Shown piece after piece: positions 1-8,520 of a stretch of DNA of 64,000 nt. Within the stretch, counting starts at the first letter, position 1; every line of letters starts with the position of its first letter. The DNA is taken from contig NZ_CP017241.1 of the NCBI RefSeq assembly GCF_001908375.1, positions 375,001-439,000 of the forward strand, given 5' to 3'. The position numbers and the translations under genes are program-made. A model generated the notes under the pieces. The model saw nothing but the letters and a program-made list of their open reading frames with translations, was not told the origin of the DNA and ran no database searches. This DNA comes from Rhizobium etli 8C-3. GTDB lineage: Bacteria > Pseudomonadota > Alphaproteobacteria > Rhizobiales > Rhizobiaceae.

Positions 1-1288
1 GGCTGCCGCGCAGATATGCCGCTAAAATCGTCCATGGCAGACGGATGCCGTTATAGGGGCTCCAGCCGACGACATTGTTGCCGCTGGCGGCAGCATCATA
101 GACGGTTTCGCGCGGCTCGAGCACGACGATGTCGGCATCCTTGCCGGGCGTCAGCGCCCCCTTGATGTGGTCGAGGCGAAAATGTTTCGCCGGATTTTCC
201 GCCATCAGCCTCGCAGCCCAGGTGAGCGGGATGCCTCGTTCGAGCGCTCCCTTGACGAACAACGGCACCATGACCTCGAGCCCGGGCACGCCGGAGGCAT
301 TTGCCAGCATGTCCGCATTGGTCTTGCGGTTTTCCGACCAGCTCACATGATCGGTCGAAACCAGCCAGACGTTGCCTTCCGCCACTTTCCGCCACAGCGT
401 TTCCACCTCGGCGCGCGGCCGGACCGGTGGATTGATCTTTGCTTTGCCGCCGAGGCGCCGCACATCGTTTTCCTCGTCGAGCGTCAGGTAGTGAATGCAA
501 CATTCGACGGTCGCATCGAACCCGTCGCGGCGATAGGCGCGGGCGATGTCGTAGCCGCGGCCGAGCGAGCAGTGCACGACATGCGCGGGGCAGCCCGTAT
601 GGGCACCGGTCTCGAAGATCGTGTGCATGGCAAGCAGCTCTGTGATCGGCGGACGCGAGAGACCGTGGGCGCGCCAGTCCGTCACGCCGATTTTCCTGAC
701 CTTCTCCATGTAGGTGCGCACTGCCTCGTCGTCTTCGTTGTGGACACCGGCAGTCAGCCCGGTCGGCGTGATGGCCGCGAAGCAGTCGTCGAGAAGGGCG
801 GGGGGGATGCGCGGGAAACGCTTCGCATCGGTCCCGAAGGTCGAGAATTTGAAGGCGGCAACGCCGGCATCCGCCATTTCGCGGATCCGCGCCGCGCCTT
901 CTTCGGGATCGACCGTGCCGTAGAGCGCGAAATCGACTCGCGCCTGAGGGCTCGCGTGATCGATCTTCTTCTTCACCGCGTCGGCCGAGCAGACGAGGTT
1001 GCCTTCGTCATAGGGCATGTCGACGATCGTCGTCACGCCGCCAGCTGCCGCCGAACGTGTCGACCAGATGAAGTCCTCCTGATCCTTCTGGGAGAGCGAA
1101 TGGACTTGCGCATCGATCGCACCGGGCAGGATCAGCGCCTTGCCGAGCAGATGCCGCTCCCTGGCCGCAGGCGGCACGCCGATGCCGACCTCTGCGATCT
1201 TGCCATTGCGGGCTGCAACATAACCCCCTTCGAGGATCCGCTCCGGGAGCACGACGGTGCCCTGCAAAACAAGGTCGAAATCAGCCAT
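1..1288 (-). CDS. Dihydroorotase/hydantoinase-like cyclic amidohydrolase (3' end beyond window)
   Basis: Translating the minus strand from an ATG at 1288 gives a cyclic amidohydrolase open to the left edge (429 codons seen). The start follows a strong GGAGGA Shine-Dalgarno. Family landmarks are visible: an N-terminal PGAID segment (about residues 55-59), a lysine in AAFKFSTFG that fits the carboxylated bridging lysine, later metal-type histidines in GVHNED and HVVHCS, and the aspartate in STDHVSW. The usual HxH of the amidohydrolase fold reads Gln61-Val-His63, so the first histidine is glutamine. Members hydrolyse cyclic amides such as dihydroorotate, hydantoin or allantoin; the substrate cannot be chosen from sequence. 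It lies 28 nt downstream of the lyase homologue on the same strand, probably one operon. Confidence 0.82.
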   Translation of the reverse strand, partial: MADFDLVLQGTVVLPERILEGGYVAARNGKIAEVGIGVPPAARERHLLGKALILPGAIDAQVHSLSQKDQEDFIWSTRSAAAGGVTTIVDMPYDEGNLVCSADAVKKKIDHASPQARVDFALYGTVDPEEGAARIREMADAGVAAFKFSTFGTDAKRFPRIPPALLDDCFAAITPTGLTAGVHNEDDEAVRTYMEKVRKIGVTDWRAHGLSRPPITELLAMHTIFETGAHTGCPAHVVHCSLGRGYDIARAYRRDGFDATVECCIHYLTLDEENDVRRLGGKAKINPPVRPRAEVETLWRKVAEGNVWLVSTDHVSWSENRKTNADMLANASGVPGLEVMVPLFVKGALERGIPLTWAARLMAENPAKHFRLDHIKGALTPGKDADIVVLEPRETVYDAAASGNNVVGWSPYNGIRLPWTILAAYLRGS

Positions 1289-1316
1289 GCTGTTCCTCCG
1301 TATCCGGTTCAAGAGC

Positions 1317-2900
1317 TCAGATGACGAGGGCGTCCTGCGTCAGCCTCCGTTCGATTCGCTCGAGCGAGCCGAGCGCGAAGAAGTCGTCGAATGAGGCGAT
1401 CGGCACCTGCTCGATCAGCTTCGAAGCGAATTCGTCGGATCCGAGCTCTTCTTCGATTGCTTCGACCTCGGCCGAAAGCGGCCGGTCCACGGTGTAGAAA
1501 TCGGCGTGCTTGCGCACGACATCGTAGATCATGCCCGCGACGCCTTCAGGCCGGTCACCGAGAATATCGGCCGCCTGTGCTGCCAGCAGCGCCTCGAGCG
1601 CAGCCATACGCTTCAGCGCCTGCATCTGCCGCTCGAAGCGCTCTATGACCAGCGGCAGGAAAGCGGCTTCGTCCTCGAGCCCCGCCGCAACCACCAGCGA
1701 CTGGGCCGATACCGGGTTGGACATGGAAAGCACGCGTGAAAAGATCTCGCCGGCGAGCTTGATGATCGGGCCGAAACCCGTTGCGATTCGGCCCGGCGGC
1801 ACGAGGTTGACCGGCAGGTCTCGCCGCTGCCCGTTGCCGAGCAGGACACAGCGGTTGAAGGCGTTGCGCGCTGCATGCGCCATGCACAATGCCGCCGATT
1901 CCAGCAGGATCGTCACATCGAGGGGCAGCGAACCGCCCGACGTCATCACCCGGCCCTCGACGACGACCGGGTTGTCGTCAGAGCGGCCGGTGGCAGCAAG
2001 GATCTTGTGACCGGTCGACAGCAGGTTCTCGATCACTGCGCCGAAGACCTGCGCGATCATGCGAAGGCTGAGCGGATCCTGCACGTGGGTCGCGACCGGC
2101 CATTCCCAGGCGTCGGAGGCATTGCACAGCCACGAGCCGATCAGCGCCTCCCGCGGCGTGCCGACATGGCGCACTGCCCGCCAGGGGTCGCGCGAAGCGC
2201 CAAGCGCGCCTGCCGCCATCATACCGGTTGCCAGCAGAACGCGGATCGAAGCCGCCGCATTGCGCGTTGCCTCGGCGGCTGCTGCAAAGCTCACGGCATT
2301 GATGCTGAGCGAGGCGAGGCTGTCGCGCGGCGCCATGGTGACCGGTTCAAGCCCCGCCGCCCTGAAGGCATCGGCCGCTTGCATGCGCTTGCCGCGATAG
2401 ACGGCTTCGCCGACGCCGGTCAGAACCGCACCGATCTGTCCCATGAGGCCGATATCGGCGCAACCGATCGAGCCCGTGCGCCGCACGAGCGGGATGAGGT
2501 CAGCCCTGAGCAGCCGCAGATATGTTTGTATGAGTTCCGGCGTGCACCCGACCTGGCCCGTCAGCGCCGTATTGACCCGGATGGCCATGGCGTTTCGCAC
2601 GACAGCGCTGGAAAATGGCGTGCCGGTGCCGAAGTGATGGGCGCGCACGAGGCCGAGGTTGAAGATGTCGAGTTCCTCCGCGGACCATTCGACATCCTTC
2701 ATCGCGCCCACTCCGGTGGTAGAGCCATAGACGGGAATGCCGGCCTGGATCGCGTCTTCGACGACGGAGCGTGCGATCTCCACGCGTGCCATGCCTGTCG
2801 CGGAAGCAGAAAGCGCTACCCTGCCGGAGCCTATTCGCACCATCTCGGCAAAGCTCAATGGTTGGCCGGAAAGTTCGATGCCGGGGCGTTCATGCTTCAT
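1317..2900 (-). CDS. Aromatic amino acid lyase (HAL/PAL) family protein lacking the MIO triad
   Basis: This 527-residue protein has the histidine/phenylalanine ammonia-lyase fold signature. Tyr58 sits in YGSTTGVG, which matches the family's YGxNTGFG. QDPLSLR matches QDxYSxR but has Leu for Tyr, and SDDNPVV matches the NPL segment. The Ala-Ser-Gly triad that cyclises to the MIO cofactor is absent: GSVGASGD is replaced by GSIGCAD (Cys147-Ala-Asp149). Classical MIO-dependent ammonia elimination is therefore unlikely and the activity is unknown. The start has AAGGAG eight bases upstream. It is followed by the amidohydrolase gene, which suggests a shared pathway on a cyclic or amide substrate. Automatic annotation as histidine ammonia-lyase (hutH) would be misleading. 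Confidence 0.85.
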   Translation of the reverse strand: MKHERPGIELSGQPLSFAEMVRIGSGRVALSASATGMARVEIARSVVEDAIQAGIPVYGSTTGVGAMKDVEWSAEELDIFNLGLVRAHHFGTGTPFSSAVVRNAMAIRVNTALTGQVGCTPELIQTYLRLLRADLIPLVRRTGSIGCADIGLMGQIGAVLTGVGEAVYRGKRMQAADAFRAAGLEPVTMAPRDSLASLSINAVSFAAAAEATRNAAASIRVLLATGMMAAGALGASRDPWRAVRHVGTPREALIGSWLCNASDAWEWPVATHVQDPLSLRMIAQVFGAVIENLLSTGHKILAATGRSDDNPVVVEGRVMTSGGSLPLDVTILLESAALCMAHAARNAFNRCVLLGNGQRRDLPVNLVPPGRIATGFGPIIKLAGEIFSRVLSMSNPVSAQSLVVAAGLEDEAAFLPLVIERFERQMQALKRMAALEALLAAQAADILGDRPEGVAGMIYDVVRKHADFYTVDRPLSAEVEAIEEELGSDEFASKLIEQVPIASFDDFFALGSLERIERRLTQDALVI

Positions 2901-2995
2901 CTGCAGGTCTCCTTGAATGCGAGACTAAGCGAGCACTGCGCAATTTGAGATATCCCAAATGCCGAACACAGCATGCAATTGTTTGTGTCTGGGCC

Positions 2996-4570
2996 TCAGC
3001 TCAGCATCCAGGCTATATAGAGAAGCGTCAATGCGATAATCCAGAGCGCCGGGCGGCCGGATCGGCTGTAGCGTGCCTCGGATTTGCCGATCGCGTCGGC
3101 CGTTTCAGCGTCGAAGCGCAGTCCATGCTCGCTCATATGCAGCAACTGATGGTGGAATTTCTCGGTCTTCGCAGCGATTTCCGGAACGGCTTCCGCCAGC
3201 TTCACGGCAGCCTTCAGTCCGTCTTTGAGGTCGGTGACGACCCGCTTCGGACCGAGATTGTTGCGGATCCAGTCGCCGACGACGGGCTCCGATGCCTTCC
3301 ACATGTTGAAACGCGGATTCAGCATTCGCGATACGCCTTCGACGACCACCATGGTCTTCTGCAGCATCACCAGTTCGGGCCGGGTCTGCATGTCGAAAAG
3401 TTCCGTTACCTCGAAGAGCAGCGTCAACAGCTTGCCCATCGAGATCGTTTCAGCAGGCTGGCCGTGGATCGGCTCGCCGATCGCCCGGATTGCCTGCGCG
3501 AAACTTTCAACATTGTGATGTCCGGGCACATAGCCCGCCTCGAAATGCACCTCGGCGACACGCACGTAGTCGCGCGTAATGAAGCCATAGAGGATCTCGG
3601 CAAGGAAGCGCCGTTCCTTCTTTCCGAGCCGACCGACGATGCCCATGTCGACGGCGACGATCATGCCGCCTGAATCGACGAAGAGATTGCCGGGATGCAT
3701 GTCGGCATGGAAGAAGCCGTCGCGCAGCGTGTGGCGCAGGAACGATTGGATGAGGATATCGGCAAGGGTGTTGAGATCGTGGCCGGCAGCGCGCAGCCCC
3801 TCGACATCGGACATCTTGACGCCGTCGATCCACTCCATGGTAATGACGTCGCGTCCGGTGCGTTCCCAATCCACCTTGGGGACGCGAAAGCCTGGATCCT
3901 GTCCCGTGTTTTCGGCGATCTCCGAAAGTGCAGCCGCCTCGAGCCGGAGGTCCATCTCGACCTTGGTCGACTGCTCGAGCGTCTTCGTGACCTCGACCGG
4001 CCTCAGCCGCCGGCTCGAGGGCATGAAGCGCTCCTGCATGCCGGCGACGAGGTACATTGCCTCGATGTCATGGGCGAATCGCTGCCGCACACCGGGGCGC
4101 ACCACCTTGACGGCGACCTTCTTGCGGCCGTTGGGGGTATTGACCTCTGCAGGATGCACCTGGGCAATAGAGGCTGCGGCAATCGGATCGTCGAAAGTCA
4201 CATAAAGCTCTTCGATCGGGCGACCGAGCGAGCCTTCGATATTCGCCTTTGCCGCCGCGATCGGGAAGAAGGCCATCCGGTCCTGGAGCTGCGAAAGGTC
4301 GTCGGCGAATTCGACGCCGACGACGTCAGGCCTGGTCGCCAGAAACTGACCGATCTTCACATAGGAAGGTCCGAGCCGCTCGACGGCCCGGGCAAGCCTA
4401 TCGCTGCGCTTCTTGGCTTTTGCCCGGCTGCGCGCAAACAGGCCGACAAAGGATTTGGCAAGGCTGACGGAAGGCGGCAAGCCTTCTGAAGGCAGCGCCG
4501 AAACAACGCCCTCGCGCACCAGAATCCAGCCGACCCGCAAGAGCCGAAAATATGCTCCGAAAGCACTCAT
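2996..4570 (-). CDS. ubiB: Ubiquinone biosynthesis regulatory protein kinase UbiB
   Basis: UbiB is an atypical kinase/ATPase (ABC1/ADCK family) that supports aerobic ubiquinone synthesis at the inner membrane. The 524-residue product carries the KxGQ signature (YVKIGQFLATRPD), the alanine-rich loop AAASIAQVHPA that replaces the kinase P-loop, the catalytic-loop HADMHPGNLF, and DMGIVGRL in the DFG position. A hydrophobic C-terminal tail ends the protein and fits membrane anchoring. The gene lies 5 nt downstream of ubiE on the same strand, a common ubi operon layout. Length and motifs are normal for the family. Confidence 0.95.
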   Translation of the reverse strand: MSAFGAYFRLLRVGWILVREGVVSALPSEGLPPSVSLAKSFVGLFARSRAKAKKRSDRLARAVERLGPSYVKIGQFLATRPDVVGVEFADDLSQLQDRMAFFPIAAAKANIEGSLGRPIEELYVTFDDPIAAASIAQVHPAEVNTPNGRKKVAVKVVRPGVRQRFAHDIEAMYLVAGMQERFMPSSRRLRPVEVTKTLEQSTKVEMDLRLEAAALSEIAENTGQDPGFRVPKVDWERTGRDVITMEWIDGVKMSDVEGLRAAGHDLNTLADILIQSFLRHTLRDGFFHADMHPGNLFVDSGGMIVAVDMGIVGRLGKKERRFLAEILYGFITRDYVRVAEVHFEAGYVPGHHNVESFAQAIRAIGEPIHGQPAETISMGKLLTLLFEVTELFDMQTRPELVMLQKTMVVVEGVSRMLNPRFNMWKASEPVVGDWIRNNLGPKRVVTDLKDGLKAAVKLAEAVPEIAAKTEKFHHQLLHMSEHGLRFDAETADAIGKSEARYSRSGRPALWIIALTLLYIAWMLS

Positions 4571-4575
4571 TCAGA

Positions 4576-5352
4576 TCAAAGCTTCCAACCCGAGTGCAAG
4601 GCCGCGATACCACCGGTGTAGCTGGTGTAGGTCACGCGCGAAAAGCCGGCATTGCGGATCATTTCAGCGAAATTTTCCTGGTTCGGGAACTTGCGGATGG
4701 ATTCGACGAGATACTGATAGGGCTCGGCGTCGCCGGTGATTGCCTTGCCGAACCGCGGAATGGCGTTGAAGGACCAGGCCTCGTAAACCTTGTCCAGGAG
4801 CGGCATGTCCACTTCCGAAAATTCCAGCACCAGCAGGCGGCCGCCGCGCTTCAGCACGCGATGAGCTTCCAAGAGCGCCACGTCGATATGCGGCACATTG
4901 CGGATGCCGAAGGCGATCGTATAGGCATCGAAGGTGCCGGCCTCGAAGGGCAGGCTCTCGGCATTGGCCTCGATGAAGGTGAGATTGTCGCGAAGTTTCT
5001 TCTTGTCCGCCCGCTCGGCGCCGACGCCGAGCATGGAGCCGTTGATGTCGAGCACGGTCGCGTGCGCCAGGCGGTTCGATGCCTCGACGATACGGAAGGC
5101 GATATCGCCCGTGCCGCCTGCAACATCCAGCACCTTGTAGCCCGAGTCCTTGCGCGGATTGAGCGCTGCAACCATCGCATCCTTCCAGACGCGGTGCATC
5201 CCCATCGACATTACATCGTTCATGATATCGTAGCGTCTTGCGACCTTATGGAAGACGTCGTTGACGAGACCCTGCTTCTCGCCACTCGGCACCTCGCGGA
5301 AGCCGTAGGATGTTTCCATGCCGCCATTGGCGGAAGTACGGCTTTCTGACAT
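4576..5352 (-). CDS. ubiE: UbiE/COQ5 C-methyltransferase (ubiquinone/menaquinone)
   Basis: UbiE is the SAM-dependent C-methyltransferase that converts 2-polyprenyl-6-methoxy-1,4-benzoquinol to its 2-methyl form during ubiquinone synthesis. The 258-residue product shows the UbiE N-terminal VFxxVARRYDxMND pattern and the SAM-binding motif [13 protein letters not shown]. It also has the family segments [13 protein letters not shown] and [15 protein letters not shown]. The C-terminus ends GWKL, close to the usual SGWKL/GFKL tail. It is first in the ubiE-ubiB operon and divergent from mutM, with 151 bp between their starts. Confidence 0.96.
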   Translation of the reverse strand: MSESRTSANGGMETSYGFREVPSGEKQGLVNDVFHKVARRYDIMNDVMSMGMHRVWKDAMVAALNPRKDSGYKVLDVAGGTGDIAFRIVEASNRLAHATVLDINGSMLGVGAERADKKKLRDNLTFIEANAESLPFEAGTFDAYTIAFGIRNVPHIDVALLEAHRVLKRGGRLLVLEFSEVDMPLLDKVYEAWSFNAIPRFGKAITGDAEPYQYLVESIRKFPNQENFAEMIRNAGFSRVTYTSYTGGIAALHSGWKL

Positions 5353-5503
5353 CGGACTACTCCGTTACTCGAAATCGGTACGGCGACCATAGCGAAAGGC
5401 CGCTTGAGACGCTATCTGTGGAGGCGGGTAATACCCGCGGCTTACTGGCGCTATAACCCACATCGTCCGCAGTTGAAACACGTTTAGATACAGATGGGTT
5501 AAC

Positions 5504-6394
5504 ATGCCGGAATTGCCAGAAGTCGAAACGGTGAAGCGGGGTCTTTCGCCCGCCATGGAGGGCGCGCGCATCGAGAGGCTGGAGCTTCGCCGCGGCGACC
5601 TGCGCTTTCCCTTCCCGGACAATTTCGAAGACGAGGTTTCGGGCCGCACGATCATCGGGCTTGGCCGCCGTGCCAAATATCTGCTGATCGACCTCGACAG
5701 CGGCAAGACCATCATCTCCCATCTCGGCATGTCTGGCTCCTTCCGTATCGAGCAGGGGCCAGCCAGTGAAACGCCTGGCGATTTTCGCTCCAAGCGGTCG
5801 AAGGACGAGAAGCATGACCATGCGATTTTCCATCTGCAAGGCAAGGGTGGCGAGGCCCGCGTCATATACAATGATCCACGCCGCTTCGGCTTCATGGATA
5901 TCGCCGATCGCTGCGAGCTTCACAACACTCCCTTCCTTTTCGGCCTCGGGCCGGAGCCGACCGGCAACGAACTGAGTGCGGCCTACCTGGCAGAACGCTT
6001 TGCGGGAAAGGCACAGCCCCTGAAGGGCGCTCTCCTCGACCAGAAAAACGTTGCCGGTCTCGGCAATATATATGTGTGCGAGGCGCTCTGGCGCGCACAC
6101 CTGATGCCGGCACGCGCTGCGGGGACCATGGTCACCAAGACAGGAACGCCGAAGGAGCAGCTTGGTCTGCTCGTCGCATCTATCCGCAGCGTCATCGCCG
6201 ATGCGATCAGGGCCGGCGGCTCGTCGCTTCGCGACCATATCCAGACCGACGGCTCGCTCGGTTATTTCCAGCATTCCTTTTCGGTCTATGACCGCGAAAG
6301 TCTGCCTTGCCGCACACCCGGTTGCGGCGGTACGGTCTCGCGCATCGTGCAGGCAGGACGTTCCACCTTTTATTGCCCGGACTGCCAGAAATAG
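5504..6394 (+). CDS. mutM: Formamidopyrimidine-DNA glycosylase MutM (Fpg)
   Basis: Fpg is the bifunctional base-excision repair enzyme that removes 8-oxoguanine and formamidopyrimidines and nicks the abasic site by beta/delta elimination. The 296-residue protein begins [10 protein letters not shown], giving the catalytic Pro2 and Glu3. [11 protein letters not shown] carries the conserved lysine. The C-terminus is a complete four-cysteine zinc finger (C-x4-C, then CPDC in its last residues). Length is slightly above the E. coli enzyme, as in other rhizobia. The next gene follows within 10 bp on the same strand. Confidence 0.97.
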   Translation: MPELPEVETVKRGLSPAMEGARIERLELRRGDLRFPFPDNFEDEVSGRTIIGLGRRAKYLLIDLDSGKTIISHLGMSGSFRIEQGPASETPGDFRSKRSKDEKHDHAIFHLQGKGGEARVIYNDPRRFGFMDIADRCELHNTPFLFGLGPEPTGNELSAAYLAERFAGKAQPLKGALLDQKNVAGLGNIYVCEALWRAHLMPARAAGTMVTKTGTPKEQLGLLVASIRSVIADAIRAGGSSLRDHIQTDGSLGYFQHSFSVYDRESLPCRTPGCGGTVSRIVQAGRSTFYCPDCQK

Positions 6395-6404
6395 GGAGGC
6401 AAGC

Positions 6405-7178
6405 ATGGCCTATGAAACGCTGATTGTCGAAACACGCGGCAATGTCGGTCTGATTACACTGAACCGGCCGCAGGCACTGAACGCGCTGAATTCCATCGTC
6501 CTTGAGGAACTGAAGCAGGCTTATGCCAATTTCCATGCCGACGAGGCGATCGGTGCAATCGTTCTGACCGGATCAGAACGCGCTTTCGCAGCCGGCGCCG
6601 ATATCAAGGAAATGCAGCCGCTGCAGTTTGCCGATATGTACAAGACCGAATTCATCAGCGGCTGGGACGAGATCGCCAAGGCTCGCAAGCCGGTCATCGC
6701 TGCCGTCAGCGGCTTCGCACTGGGGGGCGGCTGCGAACTGGCAATGATGTGCGATTTTATCATTGCGTCGGAAACTGCCAAATTCGGCCAGCCCGAGATC
6801 ACACTCGGCGTCATCCCCGGCATGGGCGGCTCGCAGCGCTTGACGCGCATGGTCGGCAAATCGAAGGCCATGGATATGGTGTTGACCGGCCGGATGATGG
6901 ATGCGGCGGAAGCCGAGCGTGCTGGGCTCGTTTCGCGCGTGGTGGCGCCCGAGCGGCTGCTCGACGAAGCGCTGGCGGCGGCCGCCAAGATCGCCTCGCT
7001 GTCGCAGCCTTCGGTGCTGATGGCCAAGGAGGCGGTCAATCGCGCGCTGGAAACCACGCTGGAGGAGGGCCTGCGTTTCGAGCGCCGTCTGTTCCACAGC
7101 CTTTTCGCAACCGAAGACCAGAAGGAAGGCATGGCGGCCTTCATCGACAAACGAAAGCCGGCCTTTAAACACCGCTGA
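6405..7178 (+). CDS. Enoyl-CoA hydratase
   Basis: A crotonase-fold enoyl-CoA hydratase of 257 residues, probably hydrating 2-trans-enoyl-CoA to 3-hydroxyacyl-CoA in beta-oxidation. The oxyanion-hole segments [13 protein letters not shown] and [13 protein letters not shown] are intact, and the catalytic glutamates are present in GGGCELA and [13 protein letters not shown]. The start is the ATG at 6405 after AGGGAGG; the upstream in-frame extension overlaps mutM and is not family-like. It probably shares a transcript with mutM. Similar mitochondrial-type ECHS1 enzymes have about the same length. Confidence 0.93.
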   Translation: MAYETLIVETRGNVGLITLNRPQALNALNSIVLEELKQAYANFHADEAIGAIVLTGSERAFAAGADIKEMQPLQFADMYKTEFISGWDEIAKARKPVIAAVSGFALGGGCELAMMCDFIIASETAKFGQPEITLGVIPGMGGSQRLTRMVGKSKAMDMVLTGRMMDAAEAERAGLVSRVVAPERLLDEALAAAAKIASLSQPSVLMAKEAVNRALETTLEEGLRFERRLFHSLFATEDQKEGMAAFIDKRKPAFKHR

Positions 7179-7223
7179 TCGTCATTCCATGGGACAAAGG
7201 CGGCGTTTCCTTGAAAATGCGCG

Positions 7224-7251
7224 TTGACGCGGGCCGGCTTTAGAGTTATAT
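7224..7251 (+). promoter_or_regulatory. Predicted sigma-70 promoter of rpsT
   Basis: TTGACG (7224-7229) and TTATAT (7246-7251) are separated by 16 bp in the 194-bp gap before rpsT. They resemble the rhizobial housekeeping consensus CTTGAC-N17-CTATAT. A leader of about 115 nt would precede the S20 start codon. Confidence 0.5.
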
Positions 7252-7372
7252 GCCCGCCCACGGTTCGGGAAGCCGATCAGGTTTTCCGTTTATGCTCCCG
7301 CATTGCTGAAAGTTGTGGCCGCAGGGCCCGCGGTGGTGGCGGAGTTTGTTCGAATTCTTGAGAGAGGCATCC

Positions 7373-7651
7373 ATGGCCAATACAACTTCGGCGAAAAAAG
7401 CGACCCGCAAGATCGCCCGCCGTACCGACGTCAACAAGGCTCGTCGCTCGCGCGTTCGCACTTTCGTTCGCCAGGTCGAAGAGGCACTTGCAGCGGGTGA
7501 TGCTGCCAAGGCAAAGGAAGCCTTCCTGGCAGCGCAGCCGGAACTGGCGCGCGCTGCAAGCAAGGGCGTCGTCCATGCCAACACGGCATCGCGCAAAGTC
7601 TCGCGGCTCGCTGCTCGTGTGAAGGCTCTGTCGGCGACTGCCACCGCATAA
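7373..7651 (+). CDS. rpsT: 30S ribosomal protein S20
   Basis: S20 binds 16S rRNA early in assembly of the small subunit. The 92-residue, strongly basic product begins [14 protein letters not shown] and carries the helical S20 pattern ([16 protein letters not shown], then [16 protein letters not shown]). The start at 7373 is the only one that gives the family N-terminus; an ATG 60 bases upstream adds an unrelated leader. The gene stands alone, with its own promoter and a factor-independent terminator just downstream. Confidence 0.97.
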   Translation: MANTTSAKKATRKIARRTDVNKARRSRVRTFVRQVEEALAAGDAAKAKEAFLAAQPELARAASKGVVHANTASRKVSRLAARVKALSATATA

Positions 7652-7681
7652 TCTTTGATTAACAAATTGATCGTTATGATT

Positions 7682-7707
7682 AGCCCGGTAATCAAGCCGG
7701 GCTTTTT
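7682..7707 (+). terminator. Rho-independent terminator of rpsT
   Basis: A 7-bp stem AGCCCGG/CCGGGCT (7682-7688 with 7697-7703), an 8-nt loop and a run of five T (7703-7707) lie 30 bp after the rpsT stop codon. Confidence 0.88.
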
Positions 7708-7708
7708 C

Positions 7709-7980
7709 GATTCCGATGATCCTCTCCGGATTGGTTAATTTGGCGACTGTTTCGTGTCACTGGGATGACATGAAAAAACCTTTAGAATCAAATAGTTGCG
7801 CAAGGATGTTTCCAGCTTGAGCGACTCTTCTGCGTTCCGGTGGGCTTAGTTGTGAGTCAAGCGGATTTTTATTTTTTTTCTTTCAATGCGTGTCCAAAAT
7901 ACCCACTTCGGGAATCTCCTTGATTCTCCTGCGATTCTTTTTTGACATTGGCGTGACGCCCAAAAACGGGCCCCGGAGTC
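7709..7980. promoter_or_regulatory. Cluster of eight GANTC (CcrM methylation) sites upstream of dnaA
   Basis: GANTC occurs at 7709, 7785, 7823, 7854, 7912, 7922, 7933 and 7976, eight times in 272 bp. Random sequence would give about one per 256 bp. None was seen between 7981 and dnaA. GANTC is the target of the cell-cycle methyltransferase CcrM in alphaproteobacteria, and in Caulobacter methylation of the dnaA promoter affects its transcription. The control role here is inferred. Confidence 0.7.
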
Positions 7981-8131
7981 AATGGTCGCTTGTTAATTTT
8001 GCGTAAAATTCATCATTGATCTCGGCAAGCGATCCTGCCTAAATGGCTTCCAGCAAAGGGCGCGGACATCACCTGCAAAGGCTCAGTCTAAACTGCCACA
8101 CCGGCAGGGCGATGGGTTTGTGCCATTTGCC

Positions 8132-8157
8132 ACGGAGTAGCTATCTCTCCGTTTTTT
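8132..8157 (+). terminator. Terminator-like hairpin in the dnaA upstream region
   Basis: A 6-bp stem ACGGAG/CTCCGT (8132-8137 with 8147-8152) with a 9-nt loop is followed directly by six T (8152-8157). It reads as a plus-strand intrinsic terminator about 360 bp before dnaA. No annotated gene lies between it and the rpsT terminator, so it would end an unannotated small RNA or an attenuated dnaA leader. Confidence 0.5.
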
Positions 8158-8520
8158 CAAGCACTTGAGCTATTTACACCGGGACCGTGGCTGGTCACGG
8201 AACGAAGAGGCTTTGTGCGCTCGGCGGCTCCATGTTCAAGGGAGCCGAAGGGGATGGGGACAGTAATATTTGCGTTTGGCAGGCTTGCCGGAAAACGAGG
8301 TTCCGGTAGCCGGCTTGGCGCGGCGAACATGACGGAGGCCGCATGAAGGCGGTATCCGCCACGGTTTTCTGCGCCGGTTTCGCCTTGCGGGACAGCGTTT
8401 GTGTGAACCGGCATGCATGATGGTCCATGAAAGGGCCTTGCGCGTGCCAAAACGGGGAAAATTGATCGGGCGGCTGTTGACTGATGTCCGCCCGGTGAAA
8501 TGAATTTGGAAGGCGGCATG

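Larger units (their letters stand above)
7708..8520. other. Long rpsT-dnaA intergenic region
   Basis: About 810 bp without a convincing protein gene. The left third is AT-rich and crowded with GANTC sites. A TTAA-N7-TAAA motif at 7993-8007 is one mismatch from the CtrA consensus TTAA-N7-TTAA. A TTGACA hexamer occurs at 7942-7947 without a convincing -10. A terminator-like hairpin ends at 8157. The right half is GC-rich and carries only overlapping minus-strand ORFs without family features. I saw no cluster of TTATNCACA DnaA boxes by eye, so there is no support for an origin here. The region probably holds dnaA control sequences and perhaps a small RNA. Confidence 0.6.

Noticed and set aside
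167..1324. 385-codon plus-strand ORF at the left edge
   Set aside because: The opposite strand encodes a clear amidohydrolase over the same bases, with a strong ribosome-binding site.
1317..2900. Histidine ammonia-lyase hutH of histidine degradation
   Set aside because: The MIO triad is missing and no other hut genes (hutU, hutI, hutG) are adjacent in the visible sequence.
7708..8520. Chromosomal origin of replication next to dnaA
   Set aside because: No cluster of TTATNCACA DnaA boxes was seen, and in rhizobia studied so far the origin lies near hemE, not beside dnaA.
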